A stretch of DNA of 19,631 bases from JBCCGI01 sp039029355 (GTDB lineage Bacteria; Planctomycetota; UBA1135; GCA-002686595), in NCBI GenBank assembly GCA_039029355.1, contig JBCCGI010000120.1:1-19631 (forward strand), in the 5' to 3' direction. Positions 1 through 7,191 of the stretch are shown piece by piece (within the stretch, counting starts at the first letter, position 1; each line of letters starts with the position of its first letter). Both the position numbers and the translations under genes were made by a program. Below the pieces are notes generated by a model. It had not been told where the DNA came from, searched no databases, and saw only the letters and a list, made by a program, of their open reading frames with translations.

Positions 1-1
1 A

Positions 2-118
2 TCCGGCCCTGACCCTGAACTCTTCGTGCTGCACCCATCTGGAAATCCGCTCTATATCGCGAACGAGGATGACAACATCGTCACCGTCGTGGATGTCGTG
101 AACAAGCGTGTCCTCCGA
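2..118 (+). CDS. YVTN-type beta-propeller protein fragment, cut at both ends
   Basis: The frame starting at base 2 reads SGPDPELFVLHPSGNPLYIA, then an NEDD..VTVVD segment. This is a typical YVTN/cytochrome-d1-like beta-propeller blade and resembles the PQQ-associated propeller proteins. The 5' end lies outside the window. Similarity stops after 'VVNKRVL', around base 113-118, where the next blade (usually a PVG-x-EP-x-G stretch) would be expected. The frame stays open to 442, but that part is antisense to the next gene and is not protein-like. GC is about 56 percent here, against roughly 70 percent in the rest of the window. It could be a broken gene or a mis-joined assembly. The propeller assignment is fairly secure; the biological status is not. 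Confidence 0.5.
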
Positions 119-128
119 CTGGTAGGCG

Positions 129-2411
129 CTACGGCTGGAACTGCAGCTCGAGCGCGTTCGAGAGCTGGTATCCCAGGGCCTGGTCCGTATCGACCACCGC
201 GTACTGCGCGAAGATCGAGAACGGCCCTCCGCCCCCATTCAGCGGCAACACGACCTGACCGGCGCCGTCGGTCACCAGCGCGAGCATCCCCGCCGCCGGC
301 ACCGGCACCAGCGTGCCGCCGGCGAACGCCATCGGGTTCGCCGCAAAACCGTACACCAGGATCGCCGACGTGCCCGCCGGCGCGCCCTCGAGCAGCAGCG
401 TCGAGCTCTGACCCGAGCCCAGGCCGTCCCCGCACGCGCTGAGCGTCGACGTGCCCGGCCCCTGGAAGCCCAGGTCGGGCTGGCACACCGGCTCGCACTC
501 GTCCGGGATCTCGTTCTCGTTGAGGTCGAGGCTCTGGTCGAAGGCGATGTCGAGCACGTCCGCCTGCCCGTTGCCGTTGCAGTCGCCGTGGATCAGGAGG
601 CCCACGAAGCCCGAGGTTCCGGCGTCCGTCGAGACCTCAACCGCCACGAAGCCGGCTGGCTCCTGGTCGACCTGCGGCGCCTGGAACACGAGCGCGTTCG
701 GCGCGATCGCGACCAGCGTGGCCGGAACGTCGGAGCACACCACCGTCGGCGGCCCGCCCAGGGTGAAGTTGCGCCCGGTCAGCGTGATCGCGTCGCCGGG
801 CATCGCATCCGAGCGGCTGATGTCGAAGATCTGCGGCCCCTGCGGCGCCACCTTGTCCGGCACGTCGGACGCCAGCCCGTTGGTCGCGTCGCTGACCACC
901 ACCAGCTCTCCTTCGAGCAGCGAGCGCGTCAGCGGTATGCCCTGGATCCAGTCGGGCGACGTGATCACCTCGGCGCCGACCAGCTCGACCGGCGCGCCCA
1001 GCGCGTCGGTCACCCAGACCTCGGCCAGGCTGCCGAGGGCCACCTCGACCAGCGCCTCTTTGTCGCCGTCCTGAAGCGCACGCATCAGCACCGGCTGGAG
1101 CGGGGCGAGGTCGTCGGTGTGCGTGAACTCGGCCAGCTGATCGCCGACGCCGTCGCCGTCGCTGTCGAACACGCGCTGCATGACGAGGTCTCCCGTCGAG
1201 GTCGAGTTCCCGTGTCCGAGCGGCGTGAACAGGAGGCTCTTGGAGCTCTCGGCCACCAGCTCCCAGGCACCCTTCAGCTCGGGCATCACGCCCGCGTCGG
1301 CGAAGGGCGTCGGCTGGAGGCTGTCGGGCAGCCCGTCGAGGTTCGTGTCGTTGATCACCAGCGCGCGGTTGACGTCGTCGGGGCCGACGTCGAGCACGAA
1401 CAGGCTGCCCGAGTCGGGGTCGCTGTCCACGGCGAGCGGCAGCCCGAGGCCGTCCGCCACCGGCTTCAGGCCCTCCTGGTCCGGAAGCCCGTCGCCGGTC
1501 ACGTCGTAGAAGGCGACGATCCCGCCGACGTTGGCGTCCGCGCTCGTGAAGCCGACATAGAGCGCGTCGGCGCCCTTGGCGTCGAGGAAGACGCGCATGT
1601 CGGTGGCGAAGGCCCGCCCGGTGTCCAGCTTGCCGATCGTGTCGTAGGTGGCGGTATCGATCACCTCGACCGTCCCGCTAGACGGCGCCGTCTGGTCGTA
1701 CAGCACGCCGACCGTCGAGAGGCTCTTGCGGGTGCCGCTGCTGGTCGCGTTCGCGGCCTTGCGCGCCTTCTCGGTCGCAAACGCGTCGCAGTTCTCCTTG
1801 CGCTTCTTGCACACGGTCTCGAGCCGCTTGCAGATGCCCTTCTTCTGGCTCGCCGTGAGCCCGGGCTTGTTCTTGCGCTTCTCGAGGATGTACTTCTCCC
1901 ACGAGTAGGCCACCCACTCCTCGCCGACGACCGAGTCGCGGGTATAGGTGTCGCCGGGCCACTGCAGCGCGTGGATGCCCTCGTGCACCAGCACCGCGAT
2001 CAGCTGCGAGAAGGCCGGCTCCGAGGTCGAGATGCAGTCGGGGTCGATGTTCATCTTATCGCCCTCCCAAGAGCACTTCCCGTCCTGCAGGAGCGCCGCT
2101 TTCCACGTGTTGCGCGGGTTCTTCTCCTTGCAGATGCGCCGCTTCGGCGTCTTCTTCATCATCTCCTTCAGGCACTTCGAGATCCGCTCTAGGGTGCCCT
2201 TGTTCTTGGCGCTGGTCTCCGCCGCGGCCAGGTTGTCGATCTCGGTGATGGCCGAGTTGATGGCGGCGGCCTCGGCGTCGCTGAGGTCGCCCCCCATGTA
2301 CTTGCCGGTGCTGAAGCCCGCCAGGGCCACGTTCAGGAGGGGCCATCCCAAGGCGGCAAGGAGGAGTGCGCGGGTCAGCTTGAGCCACGCCCCCGGTTTG
2401 GACTGCTGCAT
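129..2411 (-). CDS. Exported protein with HExxH metallopeptidase-like site, TIG domain and dockerin-like segment
   Basis: 760 residues. The start at 2411 is preceded by an AAAGGAA ribosome site. Residues 1-31 form a signal peptide (GAWLKLTRALLLAALGWPLL, cleavage near ALA). Residues 60-170 are Lys- and Cys-rich and carry HEGIH at 143-147 with VGEEW at 162-166, the layout of a zincin HExxH with a downstream Glu. Residues about 240-480 contain propeller-like blades and aspartate-rich DVTGDGLPD / DTNLDGLPD calcium loops. A TIG/IPT-like domain (PGDAITLTGRNF) follows, then a planctomycete dockerin-like segment (GDCNGNGQADVLDIA ... IPDECE). The last 110 residues form a C-terminal beta domain ending LSNALELQFQP. 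A secreted zinc peptidase or a peptidase-derived surface protein is likely; the substrate is unknown. Metal binding is inferred from the motif only. Confidence 0.8.
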   Translation of the reverse strand: MQQSKPGAWLKLTRALLLAALGWPLLNVALAGFSTGKYMGGDLSDAEAAAINSAITEIDNLAAAETSAKNKGTLERISKCLKEMMKKTPKRRICKEKNPRNTWKAALLQDGKCSWEGDKMNIDPDCISTSEPAFSQLIAVLVHEGIHALQWPGDTYTRDSVVGEEWVAYSWEKYILEKRKNKPGLTASQKKGICKRLETVCKKRKENCDAFATEKARKAANATSSGTRKSLSTVGVLYDQTAPSSGTVEVIDTATYDTIGKLDTGRAFATDMRVFLDAKGADALYVGFTSADANVGGIVAFYDVTGDGLPDQEGLKPVADGLGLPLAVDSDPDSGSLFVLDVGPDDVNRALVINDTNLDGLPDSLQPTPFADAGVMPELKGAWELVAESSKSLLFTPLGHGNSTSTGDLVMQRVFDSDGDGVGDQLAEFTHTDDLAPLQPVLMRALQDGDKEALVEVALGSLAEVWVTDALGAPVELVGAEVITSPDWIQGIPLTRSLLEGELVVVSDATNGLASDVPDKVAPQGPQIFDISRSDAMPGDAITLTGRNFTLGGPPTVVCSDVPATLVAIAPNALVFQAPQVDQEPAGFVAVEVSTDAGTSGFVGLLIHGDCNGNGQADVLDIAFDQSLDLNENEIPDECEPVCQPDLGFQGPGTSTLSACGDGLGSGQSSTLLLEGAPAGTSAILVYGFAANPMAFAGGTLVPVPAAGMLALVTDGAGQVVLPLNGGGGPFSIFAQYAVVDTDQALGYQLSNALELQFQP

Positions 2412-2928
2412 CTGGTTCCTTTCTTTGCAAGGCTCGACGCATTGAGCAATGCGCGAGGTGAGGGCCGGTGCAGCGATTCTGCGCTCCTGCGCGGTGCGAT
2501 CAAGTGCCGGCTGTCCGGCTCCGCGGCAATTCGCGCGGCGCGTCGCCGCGGAGCCGGGCGGCGGCCTACACTCGGGCAGATCTCCCTCCCACCCTTGGCC
2601 GAGGAGCGACGCTGCTTCCCAGGTCTACGTCGTCGGGTCGCCGGGCAGCGGCGCGGCCTTCGGGCGGATCCAGCCGACGATCGACGCCGCAGCGGAGGGC
2701 GACGTGGTCCTCGTGCTGGACAGCCCGGAGGCCTACGACGGGTTCACGCTCGACCAGGCGGCGCTCCTCCACCGCCTGGAGGCTCCGGGGCGAGAGCCAG
2801 GAGCAGGACGCCGAGCCGTCGGGCTCGCTTCGCGGGGCGAGCGGAGGCCGGTCGCTCCATGGGAGCGCCTGCTGGGGACGCGGGGGGGGCGCGCTCGATA
2901 TGTAGCCCGCCCCGCTCGCCCGCGGCTC
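2412..2928. other. Intergenic stretch with gene remnant and GC hairpins
   Basis: This 517-base gap lies upstream of the HExxH gene (transcribed leftward) and downstream of the TIR gene (also leftward). It contains the beta-helix remnant listed separately at 2617-2772. It also has overlapping GC-rich inverted repeats: CGAGCC/GGCTCG (2812-2817 with 2822-2827) and GCTCGC/GCGAGC (2823-2828 with 2837-2842). The second could fold at the 3' end of the TIR transcript. No RNA gene and no convincing promoter was recognised. Confidence 0.4.
2617..2772 (+). pseudogene. Remnant of right-handed beta-helix (parallel beta-helix) exported protein
   Basis: The + frame reads SQVYVVGSPGSGAAFGRIQP, then a TIDAAAEGDVVLVLD..YDGFTLD segment. 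This matches the first rungs of planctomycete beta-helix proteins, which begin VYVVD..G..F..IQ.AIDAA..GD.ILV....Y.GF.I.G. No signal peptide or ribosome site precedes it in frame, and after 'GFTLD' the sequence loses all rung-like character. The frame stays open only because it runs antisense through the TIR gene. It is most likely a decayed 5' fragment of a formerly complete gene. The alternative, a short intact gene starting at 2449, is less convincing. Confidence 0.45.
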
Positions 2929-4584
2929 CTAGTCGCGCCGCTCGAGCTCGGCGGCCAGCGTGGAGCCGGTGCGCGCAAGCACGCCGGGGTCGTCGCGCCA
3001 GCCGGTCGCCTGGGCGGCGACGACTTCCGGCGGGAAGCGGTCCTGCCAGGTCTCCCAGGCGCCGTCGAGCAGCACCGGCAGAACCAGGCGCGCCTGCGGC
3101 TCGCGGTAGCGCCGGACCCACGCCTCGCGCGCCTGTGCGTAACGCAGCTCGGCCCGGACGTGCTCGCTTTCGAGGCTGCTGGGGGTACAGCACACGATCA
3201 GGCAGTCCTGGGCGTGGATCGCACGCTCGAGACTCGTGCCCAGCCGCGAGCCGGTCGCGAGGTGATGCACGTCGCGCCAGACGGTGACGCCGCTCCGCTC
3301 GAGCGCCTGTTCGAGCGCCTCGACCGGCTCCGCGTCGTCGTGGCTGTAGGAGAGGAACACCGAGCGACGGAACAGGCGCGCGATCGCGCCCAGCCAGCGC
3401 TCCAGCCCCTGCCGCGTGCTCCGCCGCGCACCGGCGAGGCCGTGTGCGACGCTCCCCGACCAGCGCTCCAGCGTCTCCTCCACCGTCTCGCGGTGCTCGG
3501 GCCAGAGCGCGGCAAAGGAACGCTGCAGCTCGGCGGTCTCGAAGCCGTAGAAGAGGCCCTTCTTGAGCGTCGCGGTCAGGTCGTCGAAGCAGCGCTCCAG
3601 CCTCGCGCCGGCCGGGGTCCGGGGCTCATGGGCGAGCCGCCCGGCGCTCAGGTCCTCGAGCAGCTGAGAGAGGCTCCAGAACATCGCGTGCGTGCGCAGC
3701 AGGCAGAGCCGGAGGTTGCGGCGCAGCACGGCGTCGGCGCGCCCGTCGACGAGAAAGGCCTCGAAGGACGGGCCGCGTCCGCGCTTTCCCAGGCGCACCA
3801 ACCCGCGGCGCAGCAGCGGGCGGTGCTCCAGCGACCGGCCGAGGTCCACCGGGCGGAAGCTCCGCATCGCGCTGTCCGACTCGTCGAGGCTGCACTCGAT
3901 GTAGATCAGCGGTTGGCCGGCCCGGACCGGGTCGCCGGCGCCGCGCTCGGAAACCGGCGTGAGGGCCTCGGTCAGAAGCTCGGCGAGCGCGGGCCCGAGC
4001 GTGTGCAGCGGGGCGGTCGCGCGGTCCGCCCAGCCGAGCTCGACCTGTGGCCCCACCGTCGCCGGAAGCCGCAGCAGGGCGCGCACGATGCGGAAGACCT
4101 CGTCCGGATCCCACTCCCGCGAGGTCGCGGCCAGCCGTGGCTTGCGGAGTCGGTGCGACGGCGGCCGGCGACGCTGCGGCTTGGCCTCAGCCGCCTCCGG
4201 CGACTCGGGCTCCCCAGCTGCTCCGCCGGAGGTCCGTCGGCGGACCGGACGCACGCTGAAGCCGACCTCAAGCCGATAGTCCCAGTTGCCCTGCCCGAAG
4301 ACGCGGCGGAAGCGGCAGTCGGCCTGGACCGCCGCATACCCGCGCCCGCCCTCGATGCGCAGGTCGGCGGGCCGAAGACGGAGCGCACGGTGCGCGTCGT
4401 AGCACGAAGCCTCGATGTCCTCGGGCGGAGCGCCGTGGCGCGACATCGCGGCGCCGGAGCCGAAGAGAAACGGCACGGGCTCCCGGTCCGGGTCCTCCGG
4501 GGGCCACGGGACCTTGGGATGTCCGAGCCCCGGACCGCGCACAAAGGCCGGATCGAAGAACGGCAGCTGCACGACGACGAACAT
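2929..4584 (-). CDS. TIR-domain protein with unrecognised N-terminal region
   Basis: 551 residues. The start is set at the ATG at 4584 (MFVVVQLPFF) because GGGGGAGAG sits just upstream; an in-frame start at 4635 lacks such a site. Residues about 408-551 form a TIR domain: SVFLSYSHDD (beta-A), GVTVWRD, SRLGTSLERAI, DCLIVCCTPSSLESEHVRAEL, then a VLPVLLDG strand. Glu479 in SEHVRAEL is the best candidate for the NADase catalytic Glu, which lies in S-x-x-x-x-x-E of bacterial TIRs. Residues 1-407 match nothing I recognise. They hold a conserved-looking start (PWPPEDPDREPVPFLFGSG), a proline/arginine-rich linker near 120-160 and an alpha-helical stretch before the TIR. No membrane segment is visible. 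TIR domains either cleave NAD+ in defence or mediate protein contacts; an immune role is inference. Confidence 0.85.
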   Translation of the reverse strand: MFVVVQLPFFDPAFVRGPGLGHPKVPWPPEDPDREPVPFLFGSGAAMSRHGAPPEDIEASCYDAHRALRLRPADLRIEGGRGYAAVQADCRFRRVFGQGNWDYRLEVGFSVRPVRRRTSGGAAGEPESPEAAEAKPQRRRPPSHRLRKPRLAATSREWDPDEVFRIVRALLRLPATVGPQVELGWADRATAPLHTLGPALAELLTEALTPVSERGAGDPVRAGQPLIYIECSLDESDSAMRSFRPVDLGRSLEHRPLLRRGLVRLGKRGRGPSFEAFLVDGRADAVLRRNLRLCLLRTHAMFWSLSQLLEDLSAGRLAHEPRTPAGARLERCFDDLTATLKKGLFYGFETAELQRSFAALWPEHRETVEETLERWSGSVAHGLAGARRSTRQGLERWLGAIARLFRRSVFLSYSHDDAEPVEALEQALERSGVTVWRDVHHLATGSRLGTSLERAIHAQDCLIVCCTPSSLESEHVRAELRYAQAREAWVRRYREPQARLVLPVLLDGAWETWQDRFPPEVVAAQATGWRDDPGVLARTGSTLAAELERRD

Positions 4585-4597
4585 CGGTCTCTCCCCC

Positions 4598-4616
4598 AAA
4601 AAAATGGGCCTGGCCC
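4598..4616 (-). terminator. Short hairpin plus T7 in the TIR 5' leader (attenuator-like)
   Basis: Read on the minus strand, GGGC-CAG-GCCC is followed by A and TTTTTTT, then the ribosome site GGGGGAGAG and the ATG at 4584. The stem is only 4-5 bp, so stability is modest. Its position inside the leader, within 15 bases of the start codon, suggests attenuation or translational control, not the end of an upstream gene. Confidence 0.3.
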
Positions 4617-4727
4617 GACGAGCGAGCCAAGCCAACTCGGCGTCTGTGGAACGAGCGTCCAGCAGAGCTCTGCAGTGGTTTGCGACGGGCCGATATTGAA
4701 AAAGGGGCCCGCGCGCCGCCTGCGCGA

Positions 4728-4740
4728 CAATCGTCGATTG
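4728..4740. repeat. Perfect 6-bp inverted repeat, possible operator
   Basis: CAATCG-T-CGATTG is a perfect dyad with a one-base centre. It lies between the divergent TIR and small exported-protein genes. A dimeric regulator could bind it, but no regulator gene is adjacent, and short dyads arise by chance at this GC content. Confidence 0.2.
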
Positions 4741-4746
4741 CCGCGA

Positions 4747-4771
4747 GTGTGCCCCGGCCCGGGCCGCACAC
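4747..4771. repeat. GC-rich hairpin upstream of the small exported-protein gene
   Basis: GTGTGC (4747-4752) pairs with GCACAC (4766-4771) and encloses the perfect palindrome CGGCCCGGGCCG (4755-4766). On the + strand it is followed by gacgaaaaaagg. It has no T-tract in either direction, so a classic terminator is unlikely. Confidence 0.3.
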
Positions 4772-4922
4772 GACGAAAAAAGGCGAAATCGGGCCGATGG
4801 TCGTGCGGATCACCGCGTGCAGCATAACCGGCAGTCGCCGGCCGCCGGTACCGCGCTCGCCAGCGGGTCCGGCGCTACCGTCCCCGCTTCCCCAAGCCGC
4901 CCGACCCGACCGAGGACCCCCG

Positions 4923-5255
4923 ATGACCGCAGCCCGTCTGAAGGCCGGCAACACGCGCCGCCGCCTCCTCCCCCTCTCGCTCGCCGCCGCCCTCTGCACT
5001 ACAGGCACGACGGCCTGCGGCAACGTGGGCGGCGAGGACACGATCGTCCACGGCGACGCCAACACGCTGGTGCAGGACCGCGCCACCGACCGCGTCGCGG
5101 CCGAGCTCCTGAAGCTCGAAGCGACCCCCTATGTCGACGACGCCGACGTGATCTCCGTCTTCAAGCGCATCCGCGAAGACGCGCTCGACGGCGACCTCGA
5201 CGCGGCGCTCGTGCTGCTGCGCGTCGCCGCCGAGCAGCGCACTCTCCCGGAGTAG
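4923..5255 (+). CDS. Small exported protein, probable lipoprotein, function unknown
   Basis: 110 residues from the ATG at 4923, preceded by GAGG eight bases upstream; this site decides the start over several longer in-frame options that read as low-complexity sequence. The N-terminus is arginine-rich followed by a hydrophobic core (RRRLLPLSLAAALC). Cysteines occur at the ends of AAALC and TTAC; either could be lipidated, though neither is a perfect lipobox. The mature part is acidic and helical (RVAAELLKLE, VISVFKRIREDALDGDLDAA). No family was recognised. A perfect 21-base inverted repeat lies about 30 bases after the stop. It is divergent from the TIR gene and in the same direction as the FG-GAP gene, with a 175-base gap. 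Confidence 0.6.
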   Translation: MTAARLKAGNTRRRLLPLSLAAALCTTGTTACGNVGGEDTIVHGDANTLVQDRATDRVAAELLKLEATPYVDDADVISVFKRIREDALDGDLDAALVLLRVAAEQRTLPE

Positions 5256-5286
5256 CGCGCGCGCCTCGCGCTTCGCATCGGGACAC

Positions 5287-5307
5287 CGCCGCGCGGTCCG
5301 CGCGGCG
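5287..5307 (+). terminator. Perfect 10-bp GC inverted repeat after the small exported-protein gene
   Basis: CGCCGCGCGG and CCGCGCGGCG flank a single T. The repeat lies 32 bases beyond the stop at 5255. There is no T-tract, so termination would be of the hairpin-only kind or pausing. The position and perfect pairing support a transcript 3' end. Confidence 0.4.
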
Positions 5308-5430
5308 CAGAAGCGCGAGAAGCGTGAGAGAGACCGGCCGCAGGCGTCGGATTGGTCGCAGCGGGGCGGGGACGGGCTCCAGCGTGGAGCGCGTCCGCGA
5401 CCCCCCTCCCGCTCGACGACAGGAACCACT

Positions 5431-7191
5431 ATGTCCCGACTTCATGCTTGCCGCGTGGCCTGTGCCGCGGCTCTTTGCTCCTCCTCCGCGCTCGCCCAGC
5501 TGAGCGACCTGCGCGACGTTCTCGTCGGTCCGACCGGCAGCTGGTTCGGCATCTCGGCCGCCGTGCTCGGCGACTGGAACGGCGACGGGCACGACGAGCT
5601 CGCCGTCGGCGCCCAGAACTACCCCGGGGGCGGGCTCATCCAGATCCTCTCCGGCGCCGACCTATCGGTGTACTGGGAGGACTACGGCTCGCAGGGCGGG
5701 CAACGCCTGGGCGGCGCGGTGACCGGCGCCCGCGACGTGAACGCCGACGGCTTCCACGATCTGCTCGTCGGGGCGCCCGGCGGCAACTTCGTGCGGGCCT
5801 ACTCCGGCGAGTGGATCGTCCGCACCGCCGCCGGGCTCACGCCTCAGTCCGCGCTCGTGCTGCACGAGATCCACGGGCCGGTGTCCTCGGAGAGCTTCGG
5901 CGGCTCGCTGCTCGGCGGGCTGAACATGGACAACGACGGGCGCTACGACTTCCTGGTGGGCGCCGTCGGCTTCCCCTCCGGCCCGGCGCCCCAGGCCGGC
6001 GTCGTCCGCGCCTACGCCGGCGCCGACGGGTCGCTGCTGTGGGAGCGCACCGGTGTCGCCCAGAACGACAAGTTCGGCATCAGCATGGCGAAGATCCGCC
6101 CGAACAACGCCTACGACTCGGACGGTATGCAGGACTACCTCATCGGCGTGCCGGGACAGGGCGAGGTGCACGTGCTCTCCGGCCCGACGGGCAACACGAT
6201 CGCAACGATCTCGCCGCCGGCGCCCGGTGAGTACGCGGGGCACCGCTTCGGCGAGTCCGTCGCCGTCGTCGGCGACACCGACGGCGACGGGCGCGATGAC
6301 TTCGTCGTCGGCGCGCCCTTCTACCTGCCGAACAGCACGCCGGGGACGACCTTTGGAGGGGTGTTCCTCTTCCAGAGCCAGGGGCCCGACTGCGCGGCGT
6401 TCGGCGACCAGGGCGGCTTCCACGTCGGGTCGACCGTCATCGGCCTGGGCGACATCGACGGGGACCGCGTGGACGACTTCGGCGCACGCACGTCGAACAT
6501 CCTCTCCTACCCCACGGTCTACTCGGGCGTCGACTGCGCGCTGCTGGACACGCTTCAGCCGCCCAGCGGATCGGCGAACAAGATCTTCGGGGGCGGCGAC
6601 CTCGACAACGACGGGCTCAACGACGTCCTGACCGCCAACGTCAGCGCCGACACGGTCTACGTGTACGACACCGCGAACCTCGTAGTGCCCGCGTTCGTCG
6701 AGTCCGCCTGGCTGGTGGGCACGACCGGTGCGCCGCGCCCCTACGTGACCGTGTCGTACCCCACCGCCGACCTGCTCGGCAAGACCGCGGTGCTCGAGGT
6801 CGAGTACGACCTGGGCTCCGGCTGGACCGCCGGCCCCAGCACGACCTTCCAGGTGCCGCTCGACGCCGACCCGCAGGAGGAGGTCGTGTGGACCTTCACG
6901 CACGGCGCGGCCTACCTGTTTCAGGGGCAGTACGACTACCGCGTCCGCGTCTCCGAGCTCGGCACGACGCCCGGCGCGTGGTCCGACGCGGCCGGCGCGC
7001 ACCCGTCGGCAGACCGCACGCCGAACTGGATCGTCGATACCACCGATCTCGGCGCCTGGGCGGGCGCTCTGAACTCGTCGATCGGCGATCCGGACTACGA
7101 CCCGCTGTCCGACTTCAACCAAGACGGCACGGTCGGCGTGGTCGACCTGGCGATCTGGATCAACTGGCGCGACCTGATCAACGCGGGTTGA
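5431..7191 (+). CDS. Exported FG-GAP (integrin-alpha-like) propeller protein with dockerin-like C-terminus
   Basis: 586 residues; the start at 5431 is preceded by AGGA six bases upstream. Residues 1-22 are a signal peptide ending ALA before QLSDLRD. Seven FG-GAP-type repeats can be counted, each with a calcium-loop-like aspartate motif: DWNGDGHDE, DVNADGFHD, NMDNDGRYD, YDSDGMQD, DTDGDGRDD, DIDGDRVDD and DLDNDGLND. Seven is the number needed for one closed beta-propeller. An Ig/fibronectin-like segment follows (about 425-530), then a dockerin-like tail with DFNQDGTVGVVDLAIW near residues 563-578. It is probably a secreted or surface calcium-binding adhesion or scaffold protein; no enzymatic motif is seen. 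Its last 14 bases overlap the end of the convergent kinase gene. Confidence 0.85.
   Translation: MSRLHACRVACAAALCSSSALAQLSDLRDVLVGPTGSWFGISAAVLGDWNGDGHDELAVGAQNYPGGGLIQILSGADLSVYWEDYGSQGGQRLGGAVTGARDVNADGFHDLLVGAPGGNFVRAYSGEWIVRTAAGLTPQSALVLHEIHGPVSSESFGGSLLGGLNMDNDGRYDFLVGAVGFPSGPAPQAGVVRAYAGADGSLLWERTGVAQNDKFGISMAKIRPNNAYDSDGMQDYLIGVPGQGEVHVLSGPTGNTIATISPPAPGEYAGHRFGESVAVVGDTDGDGRDDFVVGAPFYLPNSTPGTTFGGVFLFQSQGPDCAAFGDQGGFHVGSTVIGLGDIDGDRVDDFGARTSNILSYPTVYSGVDCALLDTLQPPSGSANKIFGGGDLDNDGLNDVLTANVSADTVYVYDTANLVVPAFVESAWLVGTTGAPRPYVTVSYPTADLLGKTAVLEVEYDLGSGWTAGPSTTFQVPLDADPQEEVVWTFTHGAAYLFQGQYDYRVRVSELGTTPGAWSDAAGAHPSADRTPNWIVDTTDLGAWAGALNSSIGDPDYDPLSDFNQDGTVGVVDLAIWINWRDLINAG

Larger units (their letters stand above)
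4585..4922. other. Divergent intergenic region between TIR gene and small exported protein
   Basis: This 338-base stretch should hold the promoters of two divergent genes. On the minus strand, GGGCCAGGCCC followed by A and seven T (4616 down to 4598) lies directly before the TIR ribosome site and resembles a very short terminator or attenuator. Other structure includes the perfect inverted repeat CAATCG-T-CGATTG (4728-4740), a possible operator, and a GC hairpin at 4747-4771. An AT-rich patch (4691-4703, atattgaaaaa) could contain a -10 element for either direction. No -35/-10 pair is clear enough to call. Confidence 0.35.

Noticed and set aside
588..2192. Long + strand open frame antisense to the HExxH gene
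   Set aside because: High GC keeps antisense frames open. The translation is Arg/His/Val-rich with no family resemblance, whereas the minus frame has a signal peptide and domains.
2449..4827. 792-codon + strand open frame
   Set aside because: Only codons about 57-108 look protein-like (the beta-helix remnant); the rest is antisense to the TIR gene.
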